Positions 54,033-60,490 of a stretch of DNA of 64,000 nucleotides are shown piece by piece. The notes beneath the pieces are model-generated. The model did no database searches. It was not told where the DNA came from and saw nothing but the letters and a program-made list of their open reading frames with translations. The translations under genes and the position numbers were made by a program. Numbering within the stretch: position 1 is the first letter of the stretch; each line of letters starts with the position of its first letter. The stretch covers positions 4,712,001-4,776,000 of the forward strand of contig NZ_CP060007.1 of NCBI RefSeq assembly GCF_014168535.1, given 5' to 3'. The stretch comes from Lacibacter sediminis. GTDB lineage: Bacteria; Bacteroidota; Bacteroidia; Chitinophagales; Chitinophagaceae.

Positions 54033-54643
54033 AGAGATGCAATTTCCCTTTCCATATTTTTCTTAGCCGATTCTTCATACTTTTTATAAAAGTGTTCGGT
54101 TTTAAAAATCCGATGCATGGAAAGGAAATGCTTTAATGCATTTTTTCGACCGGGCTTGTATAACAGATCTGGATAGATAGCATACTCCTTCCGAACATTG
54201 GAGCAATAGGTATTGTATGTTTCCCAATCTTTCCCAAGAATACTTAAATCAGCATCGGTAAAAAGATTCACATCTTCGTCATCAGATAATTGGTGAGACT
54301 TTGTTGCAAGTATCAACTTATTTACCTGATCAATTAACGCAGCTTCGCAATTGAGTTGTTGTAAATGCGTATTTGCTAACAATGCACTTTGTTCTTCATT
54401 ATCTTTTCGATGTGCTTTGTAAACAACGTCGTGATAAAAGATTGCTAATACAATTGCATCCCAATTATTCACAACAGCTTTCAACTCTGTTAACTCAGAA
54501 AGAAGATTTTCTAAATGCTTGAGGTTATGGTAATGTCTTTTCTTACCCGAATAATTCCTTTCAATTTCCAACCACAAACTGTGCCGTAAATCAGCATCGT
54601 TGGTATATTGACTGATTAATGAAAGAAAAAGATCTTTAAGCAT
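54029..54643 (-). CDS. HD-domain metal-dependent phosphohydrolase
   Basis: 204 residues. Seen: RHYHNLKHLENLL near residue 35 and VLAIFYHDVVY near residue 67, the H...HD pair of the HD superfamily, then ATKSHQ as a third metal ligand. This is the build of short bacterial HD hydrolases, often annotated as predicted metal-dependent phosphohydrolases. The ATG lies 10 bp after the nrtR stop, so the two form an operon. Inference: acts on a nucleotide, perhaps related to NAD or PRPP metabolism; the substrate is not known. Confidence 0.88.
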   Translation of the reverse strand: MLKDLFLSLISQYTNDADLRHSLWLEIERNYSGKKRHYHNLKHLENLLSELTELKAVVNNWDAIVLAIFYHDVVYKAHRKDNEEQSALLANTHLQQLNCEAALIDQVNKLILATKSHQLSDDEDVNLFTDADLSILGKDWETYNTYCSNVRKEYAIYPDLLYKPGRKNALKHFLSMHRIFKTEHFYKKYEESAKKNMEREIASL

Positions 54644-54653
54644 AGTGTGCTGA

Positions 54654-55346
54654 TTAGATTTCGAAGTGAAAGCCTTCCTTCAACAATTCTTTGTACCGCT
54701 TTTGATTAAACTGGTACATTTTACTGGGGCGGCCTTTGCCTTCCGACTTTGATAACTCGCCTGTTTCTTCCAGAAAATCAAAGGAGAGTATTTTCTTACT
54801 GAAGTTTCGTCGGTTAATTTCCTTATCCAATAAAGCTGTATAGAGTTTCTCCAGATCGGAGAAGGGGAATTTTTTATCCAGTAGTTCAAAGCCAACCGGC
54901 TGATAACGAACTTTTGCACGCAAGCGCTCAATGGCCACCTGCAAAATTTGTTTATGATCAAATGCCAGTGTCGGCAGTTTTTTAATGCTGAACCATTTTG
55001 CATTTTCAGCATCCGTACTCGCTTTCAATTCCTGGTATTGCGATGCTTTCACCAATCCAAAATAGGCAACTGCAATAATGCGTTGACGGGGATCACGTTT
55101 CGGCTCACCAAACGTGTACAACTGTTCAAGATAGTTGACTGTGATACCTGTTTCTTCTGCCAGCTCTCGCTTTACTGCTTCTTCCAGGCTCTCATCCTCC
55201 AATACAAAACCGCCGGGGATAGCCCAGCTGTTTTTGTATGGCTCATATTTACGCTGAATCAGTAGCACCGAAACACCATCTTGTTTTGAATAACCAAAAA
55301 CAATGGCATCAACAGCTACTTTTATGACAGATGATTTATTTTGCAT
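54654..55346 (-). CDS. nrtR: NrtR-family regulator (Nudix sensor plus winged helix)
   Basis: 230 residues. Seen: a Nudix domain with GGFVLEDESLEEAVKRELAEETGI (the Nudix box over about residues 45-68; the EExxEE core is kept), then a C-terminal winged helix (about 150-230) with FSKKILSFDFLEE and KGRPSKMYQFN. This is the NrtR layout: an ADP-ribose sensor that represses NAD genes. Known: ADP-ribose binding releases NrtR from its operators. Its own start overlaps the box at 55338-55362, and two like boxes lie in the Prs-like promoter. This is strong positional support for the assignment. Confidence 0.92.
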   Translation of the reverse strand: MQNKSSVIKVAVDAIVFGYSKQDGVSVLLIQRKYEPYKNSWAIPGGFVLEDESLEEAVKRELAEETGITVNYLEQLYTFGEPKRDPRQRIIAVAYFGLVKASQYQELKASTDAENAKWFSIKKLPTLAFDHKQILQVAIERLRAKVRYQPVGFELLDKKFPFSDLEKLYTALLDKEINRRNFSKKILSFDFLEETGELSKSEGKGRPSKMYQFNQKRYKELLKEGFHFEI

Positions 55347-55362
55347 ACAATCAAAGCAAAAT
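55338..55362. promoter_or_regulatory. Predicted NrtR box (autoregulatory) between nrtR and the methyltransferase gene
   Basis: ATTTTGC-N11-GCAAAAT, perfect 7-nt arms, identical in core to the box at 53060-53084. It covers the nrtR start codon (55344-55346). A TAATTTTG -7 box for nrtR lies at 55358-55365 on the minus strand, overlapping it. It also lies just before the start of the divergent methyltransferase gene. Confidence 0.8.
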
Positions 55363-55365
55363 TAC

Positions 55366-56955
55366 ATGTATTTAGTGATACCCGGGAGACACCAGTTGAT
55401 CACACAGTTTCAATTCGAGTATCTATCGTCATTGATCAAAAACGGTCTTTATCATGTAAAAGATGTAGATGGAAAGGAATTGCAAATAAATGAACCGGTT
55501 GAAGCAATTATCTTCCCGGTGACTTCTGCTAATCATTCCAATACAAGAAGAAACCCTTTGCCGTTTTATTTACGTGCAATTTCTATTGAAGCAATGGCTG
55601 CTGAGTTAAATGTACCCGTTTACATTTATGGTATTGATGATGTTGGCTCCCTTTCCAATTTTGCCAGCTACACACTGAAGCGTATTAAACATGAAAGTGA
55701 TGGCAAGTTTGATTGCACAGCACAAAACAGTTTGATCATTTGTTCAACTCCTGTTCTAAAATTATATCAATCACTAGGATTTAACATTCTACCCGCTGAG
55801 CTGTCGGATGTCACAAACTGGAAGTATCATTCTTTGATGCCTTGGGATATTGTAGAGCAAATTGCTGCATCCGCTAAGTGGGATGAAGATGAATCGATCA
55901 AAGCAGCCATGCATCACTCTTCCTACAATGTTTGGAAAAAGTATGGCGTTGGTGAAAAAGTAAAACTTCTGTTTACTGACCACATGATCGGCAGCGATGG
56001 GGATTTAACTGAGACCAGGGATTACAATGTATACGTTCGGCAGATGGATGATATTGCTGAATTAAAATATCATGACACTTCTTCCTATGTTCAACCAGGA
56101 CGTATTGGTGATATTGGTTGTGCGGTTGGCAGCTGGATGAAGCTTGCTTGCAAAGATGAGCGGTTAAGAGAAAGTGATTTTTATGGGATAGAAGTTAGTC
56201 GGCATTTATACCAGATCTGTCAGCAGCGAAAAGAAAACGGAGAGTTTCAAAATCCATTTTTGTTCTTTTCGCAAAAGAATGCGGTTACAGGATTAGTGTA
56301 TGAACAAGGTTCAATGAATACAATTCATACTTCTTCACTTACACATGAAATTGAATCGTATGGAAGTCGGGAGGATTTATTGAAGTTTATCAAAAATAGA
56401 TATGAAGAACTTGCGCCAGGTGGAGTATGGATTAACAGAGATGTTGTTGGACCAAAAAACAAAGGGCAGGAAATTTATTTGTGGCTGAATGATGGGGATG
56501 GCAATAATGCAGATCCATTTATGCAGTTCGGTGATCGAAATGAGTTATCACATTTTTTACAATCACTTTCTACTTATGCAAGATTCCTTCGCTTTGCAAA
56601 AGACTTCAGGAAAAAGGAAGGCTATATTGTAAAGTTTGAAGAGGTAACTATTGAAAACAAGCTTTATATCAAAACATCTTTACGTAATGCTTCTGAATTT
56701 CTAAGCCGGAAAGATTACACTGATAACTGGGAAAGTGAAATGCACGAAACGTTTTGCTTCTGGGATTTTGAGGAGTGGAAAGCTCAGCTTTCTGCAATTA
56801 ATTTCACCATTCATTCATCTTCTCATTCTTTCAGAAATGAATGGATCGTCAATAATCGATGGAAAGGAAAAGCCGAATTATACTCGATGACCGAAAATCA
56901 ATTGGCGCAAGTTGATTACCCTGAAACAACAATGATTTTGATTGGAGTAAAGTAA
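55366..56955 (+). CDS. Methyltransferase fused to a nucleotidyltransferase-like N-terminal domain
   Basis: 529 residues from ATG 55366; earlier ATGs at 55303 and 55324 would overlap nrtR and its box. C-terminal part: a Rossmann methyltransferase with IGDIGCAVGSWM, DFYGIEVS and TIHTSSLTHEIESYG and LAPGGVWINRD. N-terminal part (about 1-150): a beta-alpha unit with SANHSNTRR followed by VPVYIYGID, and CSTPVLKLYQSLGFNILPAEL; I read this as HIGH-type nucleotidyltransferase-like, low confidence. Known: SAM-dependent methyltransferase core is certain in type. Inference: an NAD-linked or nucleotide-linked modifying enzyme under NrtR. Confidence 0.75.
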   Translation: MYLVIPGRHQLITQFQFEYLSSLIKNGLYHVKDVDGKELQINEPVEAIIFPVTSANHSNTRRNPLPFYLRAISIEAMAAELNVPVYIYGIDDVGSLSNFASYTLKRIKHESDGKFDCTAQNSLIICSTPVLKLYQSLGFNILPAELSDVTNWKYHSLMPWDIVEQIAASAKWDEDESIKAAMHHSSYNVWKKYGVGEKVKLLFTDHMIGSDGDLTETRDYNVYVRQMDDIAELKYHDTSSYVQPGRIGDIGCAVGSWMKLACKDERLRESDFYGIEVSRHLYQICQQRKENGEFQNPFLFFSQKNAVTGLVYEQGSMNTIHTSSLTHEIESYGSREDLLKFIKNRYEELAPGGVWINRDVVGPKNKGQEIYLWLNDGDGNNADPFMQFGDRNELSHFLQSLSTYARFLRFAKDFRKKEGYIVKFEEVTIENKLYIKTSLRNASEFLSRKDYTDNWESEMHETFCFWDFEEWKAQLSAINFTIHSSSHSFRNEWIVNNRWKGKAELYSMTENQLAQVDYPETTMILIGVK

Positions 56956-56970
56956 AGATTCAGCAACTGA

Positions 56971-57921
56971 TTACTTAGCAGTCAATAATCTTACAAACCG
57001 ATCTTCAATTAGTCGCTTGTAGGCAATTTTAAAATCATCGCTTAAAAAACTGCTTTCAATAAAATCAAGCCACGTATCTTTTACGTTGAGCATTTTATTG
57101 AAAATATTCTGTTGCTGTTTGCTTTCCAGTCCTGAATTTGTGAATGCAGCAACAAAATCACTCCGTTTTATTTTACGCTTCTTTCCATTCAGGTTTAATG
57201 CCAATTCTTCATCATCTGCTGGATTAACGATTGCAGTTGCTACCATATCATACGCAGGAGACAGTGTATAACCTTTACCTACTTTGCGAATAAGAGAGAA
57301 ATTTTTCAAATGCATATCTGCATTGCCAGTTAGAAAAGAGAACAATACCTGTTCAAAAAAAATGACAATATCTAATCCCGGATTGACAGAATACTTCTCA
57401 ATTGCTTTAGCTATTTGCTCATACGACCCACGATATTTATCTTCTGTTAATCGTTCCATAAGCTGGCACATATCTTCCATATGGAGTTTTCTGTCTTTCA
57501 ACCGATCTATTCGTCTTGTGATATACGCCAACTCTCCCGATTTCAAACGTATGAGTGAATGCGGAACAACTTCTATTTTGGCTACCGTTGCCAAATGCAT
57601 CGTCAGGTCTTCAACCTCGGGTAGTTGTGGATAGTTGGCTGTTGGGGGTTTTAGAATATAGCCACCCCATAATCCCACGATCGAAAATCTCTTTGGTTCT
57701 TTTTTAGTTTTGGTATTTGCGATATCTAATGACAATTTCGGCTGTACACCTGTTACTGTCATTTGACTTTTAATCACTTCTTTTCCCAGTTCCTGCATTT
57801 GTTCGGCGGAATAAGGAAGCTCTGGGGGAATAGCTTGACCAAACATTTTCTTACTGCAAGCAGAATGAAAATCTATTTCATCACTTTCTAACGGGAGATA
57901 ACAGAATAAACAACGTCTCAT
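56971..57921 (-). CDS. hipT: HipT-like toxin kinase (HipA C-terminal domain)
   Basis: About 316 residues from ATG 57921, which overlaps the hipS stop (ATGA). A frame extension to 57981 is less likely. Seen: an N-terminal Cys/His motif (CLFCYLPL...DFHSACSKKMFG), a phosphate loop GVQPKLSL, and the kinase site with NADMHLKNFSLI and SPAYDMV (catalytic Asp and metal Asp). Known: in HipBST the shorter HipT kinase phosphorylates tryptophanyl-tRNA synthetase in E. coli. Order and split match HipBST. The kinase residues look intact. Confidence 0.9.
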   Translation of the reverse strand: MRRCLFCYLPLESDEIDFHSACSKKMFGQAIPPELPYSAEQMQELGKEVIKSQMTVTGVQPKLSLDIANTKTKKEPKRFSIVGLWGGYILKPPTANYPQLPEVEDLTMHLATVAKIEVVPHSLIRLKSGELAYITRRIDRLKDRKLHMEDMCQLMERLTEDKYRGSYEQIAKAIEKYSVNPGLDIVIFFEQVLFSFLTGNADMHLKNFSLIRKVGKGYTLSPAYDMVATAIVNPADDEELALNLNGKKRKIKRSDFVAAFTNSGLESKQQQNIFNKMLNVKDTWLDFIESSFLSDDFKIAYKRLIEDRFVRLLTAK

Positions 57922-58250
57922 ACTCCTCCCTCCTCTTTCGCAGGATGAACACTTACTGCCCCAATACAATCTTTGCAACATGCCAATAATAAACCCATCC
58001 TGTCACGTGGATTCAGTTTCCAATTTTGTTCTGCAATATCTAATAACCAACCCTCCGGAATTAATCCGTCAAAGAAAGGGAACAATACATTGCTATGATA
58101 GGGCTCAACCTGTAATGGAAGCGTTAAGCTGACTGGTTCAGCTTTATCTGCTGCTAAGTATCGCTGATCATACGCAAAATGATAACCATCCTCATCTTGC
58201 ACAAGCCAACCTGCTGTTTGATTGTTGTATTGTATTTCGGCCTTCCGCAT
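57918..58250 (-). CDS. hipS: HipS-like protein (HipA N-terminal domain), antitoxin component
   Basis: 110 residues, equivalent to the N-subdomain-1 of HipA. Seen: VSLTLPLQVEPYHSN, LFPFFDGLIPEGWLLDIAEQNW and NPRDRMGLLLACCKDCIGAVSV, all typical. Known: in HipBST, HipS is the antitoxin that counteracts HipT. It ends in a 4-bp overlap with hipT and lies 53 bp after hipB. Confidence 0.92.
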   Translation of the reverse strand: MRKAEIQYNNQTAGWLVQDEDGYHFAYDQRYLAADKAEPVSLTLPLQVEPYHSNVLFPFFDGLIPEGWLLDIAEQNWKLNPRDRMGLLLACCKDCIGAVSVHPAKEEGGV

Positions 58251-58303
58251 TCTTCATGTTTGTTTATGTCAATCTTATATTGAGTAAATTATCCAATCAG
58301 GTT

Positions 58304-58504
58304 TTATTCTCTTACCATTTCGACCGGACCAACTTCGGAGCCAAATAGTTTTAGCACCTGATTCACTTTATCTAATCGAAGCGTTTCTTTGCCTTGTTCC
58401 AGATCTCTAATAAATCGTAGACCAACGCCCGCCTTTTCAGCCAATTCGGCTTGAGTTAAATTTGTTTCATCTCTTTTTTGCTTTATAAATGCACTTAATG
58501 TCAT
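58304..58504 (-). CDS. hipB: HipB-like helix-turn-helix regulator
   Basis: 66 residues, a complete Xre-type helix-turn-helix: LTQAELAEKAGVGLRFIRDLEQGKETLRLDKVNQVLKLFG. Known: HipB binds operator palindromes and represses its operon with the other Hip proteins. The ATG at 58504 is 5 bp downstream of the first of three operator palindromes. First gene of the toxin-antitoxin operon. Confidence 0.93.
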   Translation of the reverse strand: MTLSAFIKQKRDETNLTQAELAEKAGVGLRFIRDLEQGKETLRLDKVNQVLKLFGSEVGPVEMVRE

Positions 58505-58508
58505 ATTC

Positions 58509-58607
58509 TATACCCGATTGGGTATAAAAATAGTTAAATTTAATGAAATTATACCTGATCGGGTATAAAAACGAATTTAGCAGCCGGATTATACCCGATT
58601 GGGTATA
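58509..58607. promoter_or_regulatory. Three HipB operator palindromes
   Basis: TATACCCGATTGGGTATA at 58509-58526 and 58590-58607, and TATACCTGATCGGGTATA at 58550-58567. Starts are 41 and 40 bp apart, close to four helical turns each, so the three lie on one face of the DNA. The first is 5 bp before hipB; the third sits inside a longer hairpin at 58574-58623. Cooperative binding is inference. Confidence 0.85.
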
Positions 58608-58623
58608 ATCCGGCTGCTAAATT
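58574..58623. repeat. 50-nt hairpin: 23-bp perfect stem, 4-nt loop
   Basis: Arm 1 at 58574-58596, loop GATT at 58597-58600, arm 2 at 58601-58623. The inner half of the stem is the third HipB operator; the outer half (AATTTAGCAGCCGGAT and its complement) is not part of the operator. It lies between the hip operon promoter and the integrase stop (58634). It could also act as a bidirectional terminator, although no strong T-run follows either side. Confidence 0.85.
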
Positions 58624-58633
58624 TCTGGAATCT

Positions 58634-59926
58634 TTAAAAATTCCCAAAGCTGTCCTTCAATTTTTCCATCTCCGCTTTCACTTTTGTATTTACAATCTTT
58701 GCGTAGAGTTGCGTATGCTTCAATGTGGTGTGCCCGAGCATCTTGCTCACTGCTTCAATTGAAATCCCCTGAGAGAGTGTGATAGTTGTAGCAAAAGTAT
58801 GTCTGGCAAGGTGCATGAATAGATTACGTTCAATTCCGGCAAGCTTACCAATTATCTTCAGCGAAGCGTTCAATTTTTGATTGGAAGGGACATGCCACAA
58901 AAAATCTCTGCAGTCTTCTGTTGTTGAATATTTGAGTAGAATATTTTCTGCGGCTTTCATTAGAGGGATGTAACTCAAAACGGTTGATTTCGTTCGATAG
59001 CTTTCAATATGCTTACTTCCATCTGGCTCTACAATAATATTGTTTCGTTTTAATGCTTTAATATCTGCATAGGCCAAACCTGTAAAACAAGCAAGTAAGA
59101 AAAGATCACGATTTCTTTCAAGCGATTCCGATAACCCGGTCAGATCTTGCAAGCTCTTGATTTCATCGATGGTTAAATAAACCCTGTTTACCGGTTTACG
59201 GGTAAGAGGTAAGTTAATAAAAGGATTGTAGGGGATGACTCGTGCTTTCACAGCTTCCTCAAGTATTGTTTTTAAACAACTCATTAACGCTGATGAAGAG
59301 TTATGGCAATTAGCTTTTTCTTTCCTTAAAAAATTCAAGAAGGTTTCCAAGAAGTCCTGGTCAATTCGGCTAACAGGTAGGTTTTCAAGTTTGCGTTCTG
59401 TCAGCAGGAACTCCTTAAAGTATCTTGCCGTTCTGCGGTACTTATAAAAAGTGACCTTACTGACATTTACGCCCACTTGCTTTTCCAATTTCACCATCCG
59501 ATTATCAATGTATTCCATGATGGTAAGCGGAGCTTTTGGTTTGCCCTTGATCTGATCAATGAATTCTTCAATCGAAAACTCGCCCAGAGTCGTTTTCATA
59601 TTCTGAAAGATTTCATCCACCTTGTTACTGATTCTCATCAGCTCTTTGTTGATGGAATGGGAATCACTTGTATTGTTAGCGACCATTCCAAATTTGGATT
59701 GCCAGAACTGGGGGAGAGTTGCCTGACCGGTAAACAGTTCTTTCCTGGTACCGCAATAAACAATGCGCAAAACGATTGGATGCTTGCCGTCGGGTAAACG
59801 GTGCGATTTGCGTAATAAAAAACTTTGAGTAAACTCTTTGTACTGTTCGAGACTAAGTGGGGTTTGCATATAACTTGCGTTTAAGATTACAAAGTTTTTC
59901 AATGCATAGCATTGAGTGAAACGCAT
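58634..59926 (-). CDS. Bacteroidetes-type tyrosine recombinase (integrase)
   Basis: 430 residues; an internal ATG at 59869 (MQTPLSLEQYKEF) is a possible alternative start. Seen: an arm-type N-terminus, a SAM-like core-binding domain with FYKYRRTARYFKEFL, and a catalytic domain with FTGLAYADIKALK, HLARHTFATTI (HxxR), LGHTTLKHTQLYAKI (His and Tyr). The first catalytic Arg position reads Ala/Tyr instead (GLAYAD), as in several Bacteroidetes integrases of the IntDOT kind, so this need not mean inactivity. It starts 232 bp from tRNA-Phe, its likely attachment site. Inference: integrase of an integrated element extending to the left. Confidence 0.93.
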   Translation of the reverse strand: MRFTQCYALKNFVILNASYMQTPLSLEQYKEFTQSFLLRKSHRLPDGKHPIVLRIVYCGTRKELFTGQATLPQFWQSKFGMVANNTSDSHSINKELMRISNKVDEIFQNMKTTLGEFSIEEFIDQIKGKPKAPLTIMEYIDNRMVKLEKQVGVNVSKVTFYKYRRTARYFKEFLLTERKLENLPVSRIDQDFLETFLNFLRKEKANCHNSSSALMSCLKTILEEAVKARVIPYNPFINLPLTRKPVNRVYLTIDEIKSLQDLTGLSESLERNRDLFLLACFTGLAYADIKALKRNNIIVEPDGSKHIESYRTKSTVLSYIPLMKAAENILLKYSTTEDCRDFLWHVPSNQKLNASLKIIGKLAGIERNLFMHLARHTFATTITLSQGISIEAVSKMLGHTTLKHTQLYAKIVNTKVKAEMEKLKDSFGNF

Positions 59927-60011
59927 CTTGACGCATAATGCAGTAAAGAAAAATCAACAGTTAAGAAGCAGAAATAAGAACGAAAATTCAGATCTGCTTT
60001 TTAAACACTAA

Positions 60012-60064
60012 AAATGTCGCCGGAAATGTCGCTTTTACGGCTAAAAATGTCTCCGAAATGTCGC
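60012..60064 (+). repeat. Four AAATGTCGC direct repeats between integrase and tRNA-Phe
   Basis: Copies begin at 60012, 60024, 60045 (as AAATGTCTC) and 60056; intervals 12, 21 and 11 bp, near one or two helical turns. All are in the same direction and lie between the integrase start and tRNA-Phe. The spacing fits arm-type integrase binding sites or a repressor array. No structure makes them a CRISPR. Confidence 0.6.
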
Positions 60065-60111
60065 CAAAACGGTGCTTTTTAATGCTTAAATATGCTTTTC
60101 CTTTAAAGTAA

Positions 60112-60154
60112 AAAGGCCTGAAAATCAGCATAATGCTTTGATTTTCAGGCCTTT
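60112..60154. terminator. Hairpin terminator next to tRNA-Phe
   Basis: AAAGGCCTGAAAATCA at 60112-60127 is perfectly complementary to TGATTTTCAGGCCTTT at 60139-60154, a 16-bp stem with an 11-nt loop, 3 bp beyond the 3' end of tRNA-Phe. The stem ends in T-rich and A-rich strands on the two sides, so it can act as a factor-independent terminator in either direction. Confidence 0.85.
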
Positions 60155-60157
60155 AAG

Positions 60158-60230
60158 TGGTGTGGGCCGGGATCGAACCGGCGACACAAGGATTTTCAGT
60201 CCTTTGCTCTACCGACTGAGCTACCGCACC
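60158..60230 (-). tRNA. tRNA-Phe (anticodon GAA)
   Basis: 73 nt. Seen: D-stem GCTC/GAGC, anticodon arm AAGGA-CTGAAAA-TCCTT with GAA, T-arm GCCGG-TTCGATC-CCGGC, discriminator A and no encoded CCA. The acceptor stem GGTGCGG/CCACACC pairs except for position 5 (C) against position 68 (A), one mismatch; a G there would restore it. The 3' end faces the integrase gene, the usual orientation for an attachment site, so the odd 3' half could come from the element. It could also be a natural variant or an assembly error. Confidence 0.95.
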
Positions 60231-60490
60231 ATTCCTGAAACACATTTACTCCGGTAAGTGGAAGCCTATCCTTTGCTTTTGTGCTTCGGGGCTGCAAATA
60301 TAGAAGAATGAGCTTTAATATCGAAATCTTTGCCCCATTATTTCAAATTCAATTGTTTCTCACTGATAGCACTGATTTTCACAGAAGTCTTTACCCTTGG
60401 GTTTTGGTTCTTGTTCCTTGGATTTTTCTTTCTTGTGCCTTGCCTTTTTCCTTGAACCTTGTGCCTTTTATTTTGGACCTTGCCTCCGGC
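60231..60490. other. Intergenic region with CTTG-rich low-complexity sequence
   Basis: Between tRNA-Phe and the recQ stop. The part from about 60390 to 60490 is built from loosely repeated CCTTG, CTTGTGCC and CCTTTTT units with pyrimidine runs. I see no gene, tRNA or clear terminator. It is low-complexity sequence of unknown role, perhaps a decayed repeat. Confidence 0.5.

Noticed and set aside
60387..60490. CTTG-rich stretch as a CRISPR or transposon end
   Set aside because: Units are irregular and degenerate, with no spacers, terminal repeats or transposase. It is treated as low-complexity sequence.
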